Positions 37,155 to 53,240 of a DNA stretch of 64,000 bases are shown here, one piece after another. Both the position numbers and the translations under genes were made by a program. The stretch comes from Hirundichthys speculiger (Eukaryota; Chordata; Actinopteri; Beloniformes; Exocoetidae): assembly GCA_018398805.1 (NCBI GenBank), contig JAGFBZ010002567.1, forward strand, positions 1,552,501 to 1,616,500, read 5' to 3'. Below the pieces are notes generated by a model. That model was not told the DNA's origin and made no database searches. It worked only from the letters and a program-made list of their open reading frames with translations. Each line of letters begins with the position of its first letter. Positions within the stretch are counted from its first letter, which is position 1.

Positions 37155-37637
37155 CACATGTGTCAAACACAACAAAAACACAAACACAAAAACCTTTACA
37201 AACTAGCCCCAACATGTCCAAGAAAAGAAAAATTGATGCGCAGGGAGGTCAGCTTTATGAACAATGGGAAAACTAATACATGTTTGTACCTCAAGGTGAA
37301 AAAACAGTATGTCTTTTGTGTTATGAGGCGGTGTTAGTCATGAAAGAGTACCATCTACTTCGGCATTTTGACAGCAAACATGGAGCTAAGTATGCAAAAT
37401 TTATCCTACAAGAAAAACAAAGGATCGCAGCAGAATTAAAAGGCAAACTGCAGTTGCAGCAGAAAGAATCACAAAAGTTACCACCAAAAATGATGCAGCA
37501 GTGAAAGCTAGCTTTATTGTGGCTGTATATGCCTTTCGGGAGTGATGATTGCTTTGTAGATGTGCCAGCTGTTCCATCGAAACAAAGTTTTCTGTTGCTG
37601 ACGTGGTCCTCAGTGAAAATGAGTCGGACACCCCTGA
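37155..37637 (+). mobile_element. internally deleted hAT element with BED-finger coding remnant
   Basis: The 483-bp element has hAT-like imperfect ends: CACATGTGTCAAACACA at the left; the right end, read inward, is CAGGGGTGTCCGACTCA. The plus-strand coding remnant starts MSKKRKIDAQGGQLYEQWEN (37215, stop after WEN). Past the stop it reads YMFVPQGEKTVCLLCYEAVL and YHLLRHFDSKHGAKYAKF, a BED finger with CxxC and HxxxxH, then an arm rich in K/E/Q. A frameshift follows near 37470 (NDAAVKASFIVA) and the catalytic domain is deleted. It resembles the GTF2IRD2/FAM200-type hAT proteins of vertebrates. Eight-base flanks (CGCTAGTG, ATCTAAAG) match only partly. Confidence 0.8.
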
Positions 37638-40600
37638 TCTAAAGATTTAGTATCAGTCTGGAAATAGGGCAGTAATTATTCAAGACTGAAGGGTCTCCAA
37701 CCTTTAATCGAGGCGGGACATGTTCTTCTCTCTCCTTTTATAAAATGATCAACAGAAAAAAATCAATCCCTGAGTTGACTGAATCAAATATTGACTTTAC
37801 AGGAATAAAATGACTCTCAAAAGTATCAATATTATTACTTTTCTTAATTCTACATTGATTCAGTTTTAGAAAGTGTAGATGACTGGTTGTCAGATTATTA
37901 TTCAAGAATATTGTGGAATGGATCATGGTTGTACGTATTAGTCACATTTTAAACGTATGTGTTGCTCTTAATGTTCTATATGCAGTCCAAAAAAATGATT
38001 ATTTGTTTGCTTTGGCTCTGGCAGCATGTTCTTGTCTGATAAAAGTCAAAAGAGTTGAGACCCGGGTTGCCTTTACAACTTATCCTCAGTGGTAATTTTC
38101 TAAAAGAGCTTTCTACACAGACAACTGCACAATGATCACTAACATCATTACTAAAACTCCAGCTGCAGAGACTTTGTGGTGTAGAGAAAAAGGTCAGCAA
38201 GTGAAACAGATCTTTTAGTTGAGACTGAGTGTGGGCAATAACATTCAAACAATAATGTCTGAGCAATTTGGGAAAGTACATCTAACAACAAGGAGTTGAA
38301 AACATTTTCGTTTGCTAATAGACTGAATGCAGATGCAGTTTAGTTCCGAGTTTAATAATAAGACACTTGTTTGTGACTTCACACTGATTTGTACAGCTCC
38401 TGGTAGGCTGCTTTAGTCCCTATTAAAATGGACTGGCATGTCCATCTTTACAGTTTGTGTATCTTCACAGTTTTAGGATCACTTAGTTTGCAAATGCATG
38501 CTAATTTGCCTGGTTTAGTAAGTCTGCCTTTTGTTGGTGGAAAAAGAAAGAGCTTGGTTGGGAAGGAGGAGAAGTTGTTCACAAAATATTAAACATAAAA
38601 CCGCATTAGCAGGATGCCAACTAGCACAGTCCTACACGCAAGTTGTCATCTTGATTGCTAATTAAATGTTGATAGTGATGGTCAATAAGATTTTATGAGC
38701 CCCTAAATGATTCTGAAGGGACTTTAAATAATCAAACGAGCATCTGTCACTTGACCAGTGTGAGCACCTCTGAGACGCACACCGATAAGCAAGCATAAAA
38801 GTACCTGATTAACTTTATTGCACATCTCTATCAACCATAAAATATGACATCTGCTGGAAGATGTTGGGACAGAGAGGAAACTGTCCTCAAACAAACTCAC
38901 TAGCCCTTCTGTGCTTTAACTTTTTACCTCTCAAGGCATATTTTTTGCTCTTTGTGGTTATCATTGCCCAAATCTTTCCAGTCTCATGCTATTTTCCTAT
39001 CGTTTTTCTTCACTGCTCCCTTTGTCTTATTCTGCATCTCCTAACTTTTGCTTCTTTCCTCCCTTCCACTATTAAACATGTTCCCCTCACCTTCTCTTCA
39101 TTTCCAAATTTGAATACTTATTCCTTTTGTCTCTCACTTTGTGCACTGCTCTCTTTGCTACTCTCCACTGCCATCCTTCAATGTTTTCCTAAAGGATTCC
39201 AACTGAAATTGAGAGAAAACACTGAAGCGATAGTTCAGAAGGCGTTCTTGACGCTTTCTTGTTATTTCATTTTCAGGATGAAACAAGGGCATTAATACTT
39301 AAAAAGCCTCCCTGTTTTGATGGAACACAATAAAAAGAGCGGTGCGGCCATCCTTCCTCGACCTTTACTTCTTTTAATGCCTTTGATTCTTAACGGAAAT
39401 TCCCTCCCTCAATCAAACAAATGCATTCAGATTAATTCCATCGGTGTTATATATTTATCAGGTACTGACAGATAATAATTCAGGCTAATTGCACCACCAT
39501 GTTTGTTTTTTTTCTCCACATGACTACAGGGTTACTTTCAGAGTTTGTTTTAGAAATTAACTGTCACACCAGATTGTCCACAACCCATCATTAAAGGTCA
39601 GTGACCACATGAATTCTGCTGGTTAGTTGGTAATTATGGCACCGATGACCACAAGTGAGTCAGCGCACTAAAGGTAATAAATTAAAATTCATGGAATCTC
39701 TCAGTGGGTTATGAATAAGACACCAGGCTGAGGCCCATATTAATGACAGGACATTTAAATAGTGAAAAGTGCAGATAAGCATAAGAAAGAGAGAATAAGG
39801 TCAAGGTTTTCCAGGATATTAGCTTGGAGTACATGCAATTAATAACAAAAAAAAAAACCCAAACATATTTTAAAGATATGACTGAGTGGAGACCAGAGTA
39901 AACTAAAGGAAATATCTGCCAAAGACAGGAAGGAGGGAAAAAAAAAAAACAATGATTGGAAAAAAAAGTGGCAGAAACAAATTAAAAGACAGATAGCGAA
40001 ATAAATGTTGTTTATTCCAAAGCGAAGCACAATTAACTGTGGCACTGCTGGGCATAGCGGATGCTTCGGCATGCTGATTAGTCCAATGAGAGATAAGCGT
40101 TTCCTAGTGCCACCAGGAGAGAAGCAGGCAAACATATTATCACAAGGATAGGTAAACACGGGGCACAGAGCTTGGGGAAATGGTGTGTGTGTTAAAACAC
40201 AGCAATGAAAGAACAAAGCTTTGGTGGCTGTCTAGATACGGTACTTAAAAAAGGAGGATGTGAAAACACACTTTTCTCCATGTTTTGGGTAAACCTCTCT
40301 TTCTCTTATTATCTCCCATCCCTCCATTAGGGGAACGCAAGAGCACGTACACACAGGTGCACACTCACAAACGTAAGGTGGGCAGCAAATTATTATGGGG
40401 AGAAGAACGGAGAGAGACTGAGTAAAGAAAGAATAGTGGAGGTCAACTGGTTGTGTGTGTTGCCTCTCATTCATTATACCTGTCTGGCAGAATGGATTTC
40501 CACTCTGAGTAACAATCAAGCACAACGAGGGATTCTGCAGTGTGTCTCTGTGTGTTCAAATCTATTTGCTTTGTACGCACAACTACACACCATCACTAAC

Positions 40601-41421
40601 GTGAGCAGGTCTGGGGTGTGTCTGCTGCGCAGTGTATGTGCCACATCCAGAAATTGCCTGACATTGAGCTTATTGAAAAACCTCTGATTTCTTCTGTCTT
40701 CTCCTTTTTTCCAGCCTCATCAGCGCTTCTGCTGCAGTATACGGACTTATCTTTGCATTGTGGAGCGTCGTTAAGCTTGTACATCTGCGCAGCTTTCAAA
40801 TGTATCCAGCAGAGTTAAAGGGTCGTTCGCAGCAAGAATCATAACAATAAACTAGAGGTGTCCGACAGTTGGCATCATTTTCAGAGTGATTTTATAAGCA
40901 ATTAGTAGAAGACAGTTTTAAATACACGGAGAAAATTAAACTTAAAAAAGAGAAATGCTTTGCTTGAAACACCCTGCCAAGCTGTCTTTGGCACTGAGGT
41001 TCTCTCTGAAGTTTGTTCTCTGCTGATATCCTCTTTGACGACTGCCATAATTTCATCATACTGATATGAACTCATATAAAATATTAATAAAATTCATCTT
41101 CAAAAGAAGGGAGCTGAAAGCAGTGATAGATTCTCATAACTCCTCACATTTCTGTAGAACCTCATGAAGCTCTGGTGTCCTTTTTCATTCTCTGCATAAC
41201 ATACAGCAGGTCATCAAAAATCCATTTTGGTGTCTGGATGAAGCCGTACTCACGCTCATGTTGTCGTCACTATGGTTATCTTTTGAAGTTGCTCTTCTTG
41301 GGCTGAATGGCCCTTAAAAAACTTTCAATACCTAATAGGGGAATTTGCTTTTTTTTTTTTTTTTTAACATTTTCAGAAGTTAAAAGCTCCATTGCACAGG
41401 ACAGAATCTGATGGATACTTA

Positions 41422-45112
<3,691 letters not shown>

Positions 45113-45640
45113 CAGTGTTTCCCACACATTCTTTTATTCGTGGTGGCCCGCCCTGAATAAATTTTTTGGCTTTTGACTTGCCCTTGCCTCCAGACTGTTT
45201 ACTTTGTGAATGTCGCATGTCATTTCAATTCTGGCGCAATGGGTGGCGGTATGCATTGTGACGCTGAACTCGCGGTGGGCCTATAAATCGAGAAGACACA
45301 GAAGAAGTCGTGGTGGAATATTCAAGCAACGGAGATATGGTCTATGCGAAGGTAAGACATGCCGTTAAAAAGTGGTAAAATAAGGTGGTCCGAAAAACTC
45401 TTAACTCATCATGTCGTACCAGTCCGTATCTGTATCAAATCTAGATGCTCAACATGTGCAGAGACATGTTATCCTGCTGTTAATGTGCATTAGCCGACAG
45501 GCACCTGTTTAGCTGCTGTCGTAGCGCCGTGATGTCGCCTACATACATCCGCTCTGCTTATGTTCACCCCTTTACACAGATGAGTATAGAAAAATATTTT
45601 CTGAAGAAGAAAAGACCTCGTCTTGAAGAGGAGATAGGCT
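45113..45640 (+). mobile_element. 5' end of a hAT transposon with promoter and first coding exon
   Basis: The segment opens with CAGTGTTTCCCACACATTC, a typical hAT terminus. A TATA-like CCTATAAATC follows at 45280-45289. A short leader ends in a donor (GCGAAG followed by GTAAGA, 45350) and a strong acceptor (CCCTTTACACAG) precedes ATG at 45580. The coding start reads MSIEKYFLKKKRPRLEEE, the basic N-terminus common in fish hAT transposases. Similarity ends near 45640; the rest of the element and the right terminus were not found. Confidence 0.65.
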
Positions 45641-48600
45641 ACGTATCTTGTTATAATGTTTTCAATTTAAGCTTTGTATATGTGTGTGGATAGTGCTCAC
45701 AATTACAACTTTGCAACAGTTCCATTCAAAGTGTCGGTTTTAACTGAATGTGTCTTTCAGTTGGCTTCCTATTCTTGTTGGGTGTATAGGGGAAATAGTG
45801 TTCCAATGATTATTACCTTTTACTGCAAAGAATGGAAAGATGTCACATACTAATTCATGAACACCTTACAGTTGACATCTTTAACATCTTTAGTGCTGTC
45901 CCATATGCAACAAGAATGACAAGAATCAAGAAAATATCAAGGACATTTATAAATATAGCAAAAATGCATATATCTGTTTTAATTTTCAAATGTATACATT
46001 TAGCTTTGTGTGAAGTCTTTATGAATGTTACCACTGTGAACAACTATATCAGTTAGTTTATTGTGCTAAAGTGCTGTGAATGACTCCACTCGGTTTGCAT
46101 TTTTAATCTCATCCTAAAACATGAGGAGAAATTATAATTGTCTCCCTACAACTGAGCAAATTCTGACAGAGAGCAAAGTTTTTGGTTTCTGTCCATAACT
46201 CTGGATTAAATGCAACACTTAAAAAAAAAAAAATCTACATCAAAATTTTTACTTTCCTACTGCCAGTTTTTCTGAGGTTTCTTCCAGCATTACACTGTAG
46301 TTATTCTTTGATGAAAAAAGACTCTACGTGCAAAACATTTAATGAGTAAAAGAAAGCAAGAAAATGTTTAGCTGATTTTTAGATCCCCATCGGAATCACT
46401 GCAATCTTTCCACAAAGTGATGTAAGTTTTCTTTTAAAAAATGTGAACAATTTTATTCTTCCACAGCAGTGAAAAAACGCTACAGCGGGATGAACAGTAG
46501 GAGGTTTAAAACAGCAAAAGGGATGATAGAGTTTCTGGATGTGAGAGGATTTTTTTGTTGTCTTCTCTAATTGCCACTCTTGTCTTTTTAGTTCTTACAC
46601 TGTGCAAAGGATGGACATGTCAATGTGACCAACACACGGCGTTCGTGTGTGTTCTGGAAAATACAAAATAGCATTGGACTGTTAATGTTGCTTTAATGAG
46701 ATCCATATTCATTTTCCACTATGACAGGACAGTGAGCACTGGCTCTATCTGAAACATAAACAGAACAGAATCCTAAAAATTAATGACTTTTGGTTGAATA
46801 CATTTTGACCATAATACTGTGTTTTTTATTGATTGTACATATTATCCTGAGACTGACCATGTGCTTTAAGTCCTGTGTCTATGTAGCTACAATTTGTTTG
46901 GCGGCTGGTTGCCTTGAGGTGTGAAAAAAAAACCAAAAAACTGAACTTTCCCCAAATTCTGAAGGAAGCAACCCCACCATCAGAGCACACGTATCCCACA
47001 ATTCAGTTTGGCAACGCTTCATGTCACCCCATCTAAAGTCATTGGATAACAGTGCTCACCATTCAAATCCATTCTGAGTCCAAACATATGAGTATATAAA
47101 GAGAACAGTGGATGGAAGGAGAGAAAGAGAAACCCCTGTGTGACATCTACCAACATCACAGAAAAGAAGTTGGCCGAAGAAGAAGGCGCACCAGTCAAAG
47201 CTGCACAAGGACATATCCCAAGTACAGGAGAAATAGAGACAATAGAGGCTACCAGTCCAGCACATAACCACAGGATGGAAGTAGACATGGTGTGCATGGA
47301 AAGCCATAACTAAGAAGCTGGACTGGTGTACAGTAACATCTGTCCCAAAGTCACACGCTTCCTATTTAGGTAGATTAGAGTGGATTTTTTTTTTGCTTGT
47401 AAATCTTGCTTGATCATCTTGTAAGAATGATGAGGACCACCTTTCCTGTCTTAGAATTCTGTGCAAATGTTTTTTTTTTTTTTCAAAGAGTTAAGCCTTA
47501 GGAGATAGTTACAACATCCAACAGCTGTTATTAGTTATTATTGTCAAACAACAATATCCCACCAAGAGTCAAAGCAAAATATCACTCACCTTGTAATAGT
47601 TGATGTGATCTGGTTGAGAAAGAACCAGCAAAATGAGAAACATCTTTTTTTTTTTTTTTTTTTTTTCCAGTTGCTATATTACCACAAAGCATGTGTCCTG
47701 GTCAAGCCCCTGTTACTGCAGTTACAAGATACATGATTACTGGTCTACAGCATTTCCAGGCAACGCACTGTGTCTTCTCATAGTAATGTATTATCCAATT
47801 ATCCACTGCACTGCTTTTACGATGCCGCTACCAATAGCCCAGTCTCTGAAATCAGGTTCCGTCAAAATAATATGAAGGGGTAAATTTAGATATAGGCGAA
47901 CGAATCAACTTAATTTATCAGTCACAATGAATTATGTTAGTAAAAGACCGCACAAGACATCTGGTTACTCCCAGTGTGGGTTTGATTTTATTGCAACTTT
48001 TGATTTCTTTTTTTTCTTTTAAAATCTTTAAAATCTTCGCAGAACTTAAAAAAGCAAAACAAAATGTTTCCAAGAGTTAGAAATGGGGATGAGAAATTAA
48101 ACGGATGCAACAGCAGTGGATTTCTGCATGTTTGGTGTGTTAAATTATTTGATAAGATAACTCTTTCGCTTTAAACACATTCATTATTTCTCTGCCTGCC
48201 TCCCTCTTTCAAATCATCTTACCTCGTTTCATCTGTTACTACCTTCCAGCCCTCTTCTTTCCCTCTTTTTCACAGCCTTGTTGACATTCTGCAGTCAAGG
48301 TAACTCCACACGAGTGCAGCTTTGAAGCCGGTGGAGCGGAGGGCACATCCAGGAGGGTTTTATATATGTGTGATTTTCTTGTAAAGCCTCAAATCTCAGC
48401 AGTGAGCAAGCACCTCCGCCGCTTCAGATTGTACCCTCTACCGTCTGATGATTTGCAGGAATCATTATTCATTTATTTATTTATTTTTTTAACCATCAAT
48501 TTCTCCCCTAGCACCTCAATCACTCTCAACTGCCGGTGTCCCAGTGATTATAAACAACTTTGGGGAGACGTATTACAGAGCTGGGGCCAGGGCGAAGGAG

Positions 48601-50683
48601 GAAAACGCGAGAGAATAGGAAAGGGGAGGGGAAGGATGACAGGGGGCATGCATCCTTCCTCCAGCGGCTCTCCTGCCTTCTGCTTTTCAATCTCTCCATT
48701 GTATATGTGCCACCTCTAATACCCCTGGCTATCAGCCAAAGCTGAGAAGGATTTTCCATGTGGTTAGCAATTTTTTCAAGCCATCAAGTGCCACCATTAA
48801 AAGGATCTGGCAGGCCAGTAATGTTGAGGATTTGAGCTGAGAGGCATGAAGTTTCCGATCCAAAGATGTGCCTAATGGTATCTTATTTCCAAGCATATGC
48901 TCTCATTTCCTGTAACAATTTTAAAGCATGCATGTGTTCACAGTTACACATCAAACAACGAGGGTGACTGCAGAGAATTGGATGAAAGGAGAGATGATGT
49001 AGACACCCAAGTCGGACTCCAGCTAATACCATTTCTGGCTAATTGCATTTCCAGTATCAAACCAAAAGCAAAATGATTTTTTAATAAAGTAAAATTTAAA
49101 CGGGCTGTTACGTGCAGAACAAACACAAACTCCAATCAGCATCTCAGCAACCAAATTTATATCCACAGTAGACTCTCCATTTCAGCTGACGAAGTACGTC
49201 TTGTCTGTGCACAGAGGCTTATATAATAATAAGTATTCAACATCGTTTACATTTAATTTTGTTATTTGACAGAGGCATAAAATATACGGCTCTTTTCAGA
49301 GAATATACTGTGGGTTGAAACTGATTCCACTGCGTGGTCTCTAAACACTGCCACCGGCTGAAACACTACGGTGAGGCAAACACTCATTTCTCTTGCACAT
49401 AAAGCTGATGTAAAACACATAAAAACAAATTATTGAGCACATAATCCATATTTTTTCAAAACTTCTGCTAGTATACTATATCAAGGGGTAACTGGTATTA
49501 GGCCAAATTGTTTTGGTAATACTTATTTCCATCATGATTAAGACTTTTTTTTTTAAGTGAGCATATTAACAACATAAGCTAAAATAGAGCTGATTACTAC
49601 CTAAAAAGTGCAAAACTGTTAGTAGTAAGACTTTAACTAAATGTTTTTGTATAATGACAATGTTGAGAGTTAAACGTAAAAAGAGAATAGATGAGCGTTC
49701 CATTTTGAGGGGAGGAAGAGGAAAGGGAGGGAAGGGAAAAAGATCAAAATCAAAAAGGGCCTTTTGTGTGTGTTTCAAGAGCTTATTATATTATAAATCA
49801 CATTGATAAAGCAAAAAGCTGTTCCGGTAAAAGTGTGAAGTTTAAACTATTAAGATAAGGAGCGTAAACATTCAAAAGGATCCAGAACAATATGAATGGA
49901 AGCTGTCTTGGGTCAGAACAGAACGTTGAGTGCAGCAAAATGGCAATTATCATTATAATAAATTACTACTTCACATATATGACACGACTCAAAAATGTCA
50001 TTCTACTATACTGACAGTGTTTTCAGTTGAAAATGATATTTTGAGAGGTCGGTTGCCCCATGTTCTAAAAATAATTGTTGTTTTGCTGCAAATAGCTAAC
50101 TTATTCTCTCCTCGCTCAAAACCATTTTAATTTATGTTATTTTGGTCCCTAACAAGAGTTCACACTTCTTACCATCTAATACTAGATCAAGAGTTGTTTT
50201 AAGTCCGAAATGTTTCTTTAATTTCTGTCTCTGCTCCTTTCACATTCACATCACACTAAATAAGCTGGATAACAAGAGTAATTGAAAACCCATGACAGTG
50301 TGAATGTGCGTAGTGGAAATATGAGCTTCAGTATGAGTTCCACTGGGAGTGTGTGTGTGTGTGTGTGGGTGGGTGTGTATACATAATAAATAAAACCTGG
50401 TAGTTGAATGGGGCTCTGCACAAATTGTGGTTAACTTATGGATACTAGCTCGATTTTATAAAAAAAGGGGAAATGAAAAGACTTAAATATAATCCTATGA
50501 ATTAACTGCACTTCAGAGTATCTCCACTATGCAGATATCAATGATGACTGCATATGTAGGGGAAAAAAAACGAGAAAAAAGAAGCTTATTTTTCTCTCTA
50601 CTTCTGTTTTATATGTAAGTGTGACTTTAATAGGAGCAGAAGAGCAGGTAGGACCCCACTTCAGTATTTCATTTCACCTCCAG
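45641..50683. other. no gene recognised
   Basis: AT-rich DNA with T runs (47471-47483, 47644-47667). A frame of about 72 codons without an early ATG at 47092-47311 (plus) has protein-like composition (TEKKLAEEEGAPVKAAQGH) but no family match; it is listed under findings. Confidence 0.45.
50352..50377. repeat. (GT)n microsatellite
   Basis: GT tract passing into GGGT units. Confidence 0.85.
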
Positions 50684-50714
50684 CTTTATGGAAGACAGTA
50701 TGTCTTCCATAAAG
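50684..50714. repeat. perfect 14-bp inverted repeat (hairpin)
   Basis: CTTTATGGAAGACA and its exact reverse complement are separated by three bases (GTA). Confidence 0.97.
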
Positions 50715-51012
50715 GGTAGCGTGTTGTATTCCTTTTTATTGAGCACTGAAATTAATTGGAAAAGGCATCTTTATGAATCAGTTTTTCCTCAGGGCCCGCT
50801 ATGGGTCTTCCTCCCTGTCAGCATTTGATATGAACTATGAAATTTTGCTTGTAATCATGTTACTTTTGGAAACGCACATCAGGAGGCTGTTGCTCATGCA
50901 CAAACAACACCATGTACTACCTATACACATGCTTCTCATCTCCAAGACGTTTGGAGCTATGACAAAACTGGTTGGAGTTCTCTGATCCCAGTTGTAGATT
51001 TCTTAAATCCAG

Positions 51013-51273
51013 GGACGTTTCTCTTACAAGTTGTATGGCGATACAGTGGGCTCCAGAGACAGTCTCTTCTTCGACCTTCACATGACACCTGAGAAATCAA
51101 AGTCATATCCAGAGGAGACAGAAGCAATTTTGTATCGAAGAGTAAATAAATTAGGATGGCTGGCCGACATGGCTGCCTGTGCACAACAAGCGGAAAAAAC
51201 TGTGGTAATTTCCTTTTTTGCCATTCACTTCCCTTTGATGTTACACAAAACTATTAGAAGACCAGGATTAAAG
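51013..51273 (+). CDS. possible exon of unknown identity, antisense within the grid2 upstream intron
   Basis: An open frame of 87 codons runs between an AG acceptor (51011-51012) and a strong donor, AAG followed by GTGAGT (51274 on), with phase 0 at both ends. An alternative donor (GTAATT at 51205) would give 64 codons, also phase 0. The product begins GRFSYKLYGDTVGSRDSLFF and includes PEETEAILYRRVNKLGWLAD; it has mixed polar and hydrophobic composition, unlike the low-complexity frames around it. I do not recognise a family. No matching exon was found on either side, and the acceptor's pyrimidine tract is weak. It could be an exon of a nested gene, a transposon relic or chance. Confidence 0.25.
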
Positions 51274-52857
51274 GTGAGTGTTCTGCTGAACATGTGAAAA
51301 TATCCAGCTTATTTATGGCATGACATTATGAAGCAACTGTATATTACTGCTGCACCAGATGCTTCCACATTTCTCTTAAAATGTGCAGGTATTTCATGCT
51401 GGTCAGTGTACATTCCTCTGTGTTTTTTCTGCTAATCTATGCATTTTGATCTTGGATTTTATTATTGAAATTGCATAAAATTACATGAACATAACTTCCA
51501 TGGGAATATTCCCTTAGGAGTGCTCCCATTTTTAATGTTTTTTTCCCCCCTAAAGTTTCACTTTACTTTACTTACTAACAGTTTCATAGTTGCCAGGACA
51601 AAAACCACACCTACACACAGAGTTTGTGTGTCTGCCCTTCAGATTTCCCAACTTGCTGCATCAGTGCCTGTAAACATTCAATAAAAATGGTTTCCTTTAG
51701 GACAGTTTCTTACTCCCTCAAATGAATGAAGGTGGCACAGCCAGAGACGTTTCAGGCTGCACCAGGCCATGTGTGGTCACTGGTGATAAAACTCACTTAT
51801 TTTCTGTGTCTGACTGTCTGCACAGGTACGTGTACGTGCTTCAGTGTAGTGCCTTTCTACTGGCATCCCAAAATAGCAAAGTGTATGTGTGTGTTTGTGT
51901 GTGTGGGTGTGTGTGCTGGGGAGTGAATGCGCTACATGCAGAAATTGCCTGACATTGGACTTATTAAAGAATTGCTGGTTTCTTCTATCTTCTCTTTCTT
52001 TCCTCAAGCCTCATCAGCACTTTTGCTTCCTTTTCACAGTTGAGAGGAACATAAAAATGAGGGAGTCAGCAGAATTTTCTTTAAGCTTATTTACAGGCTA
52101 TGTTTCACTGCTTGCCTCCTTTAAATGGATCAATACAATGTATGTTTAATACAAGGGTTACAATGGCCAACAGGAAGTCAAGGTTTCTTGTGCACATGGC
52201 AAATTTGTATTTGCTTATCCCTGAAGGGCAAAAAAGGGGTAAAAACACTTGCAAGCCAGTATATGATTAGTTTACTCATTTATAAAGCTAATGGATTTTT
52301 TTTTTTTTTTGAAGTGAAAGTGAATAAAGGTAAGCCTTCACATTTACTCTTTAAAACTTTTCTTTGAGCTCAGCATAGATATATATAGTTTCCCTTAAAT
52401 ACATGATAAATCTTACAGTGAGTATTTCGATTAAATAAAATGCTGATAAATTGCATTTAAAAACAGTTCTAAATGCTATGGGTGTTTTACAGTAATAGCT
52501 TCTTTAATGCCTTTATGTCTTTTTTCATACCTCAGACTTGCACAGCCACAGACTGTGGCGACCATGGCTGCGTCCCTGACAGATGACTGTCTCAGCAGTT
52601 TTACCTTGGCCAAGGTGTGTGTGCTCCGATGTCCCCACACAAGTCTCTGAGTATGCGAACACCTCTGAGACCTTTCACTTGATAGTGATTGCGCTTGAGT
52701 CGCTCAAATCCAAGTTTAACAATGTCATTTTCAGTATTTTACATCCTGCAGCCCACGTACCCCTCCTCTTCCTGTCACTCCTCTACAACATCTTTTTTCA
52801 AGGACAGTACATCGACATCCACTGTGGTAGTTTCTACAAACCCTCCTTTTTTCTTTT

Positions 52858-53240
52858 ATTACCTCCGCCAAGGAGGTTATGTTTTTGCCGGTGTTTATCT
52901 GTCTGCCTGTGTACAAGATAACTCAAAAAGTTATGGATGGATTTTGATGAAATTTTCAGGAGTTGTCAGGAATGTGAAAAGGAAGAACTGATTTCATTTT
53001 GGGTGTGATCCGGAAGAAATCCTGGATGCTGGATAACATTTAAATTTTCGATAACATTGCGTTAATTATTGTCCAAATCTCATGAAATTTAACTCAGGGA
53101 TTGACAATGGGAACCTCTATCAAATTTCAAAGGCTGATCCGGATCTGATCCAGAACACGGATTTTATCACAATTTTTAAATCGCTATATGGGAGAACTGT
53201 TGTGCTTGGCGGAGATCTGTGCTCTCCTAGTGCTTTTCTA
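52858..53240. mobile_element. dispersed teleost repeat with CCTCCGCCAAGGAGG start
   Basis: It opens TACCTCCGCCAAGGAGGTTA, passes through CTCAAAAAGTTATGGATGGA and GATCCGGATCTGATCC, and ends GGCGGAGATCTGTGCTCTCC. I recall this phrase order as a very common repeat in fish genomes. The first and last parts carry CTCCGCC in opposite orientation. I cannot say whether it is a DNA or retro element. Confidence 0.7.

Noticed and set aside
38861..39295. 144-codon plus-strand frame with hydrophobic segments
   Set aside because: Pyrimidine-rich DNA makes F/L/S-rich frames that imitate membrane proteins; no homology or splice support.
50684..50714. Hairpin considered as a microRNA precursor
   Set aside because: The stem is only 14 bp, much shorter than a precursor microRNA stem, and flanks do not extend pairing.
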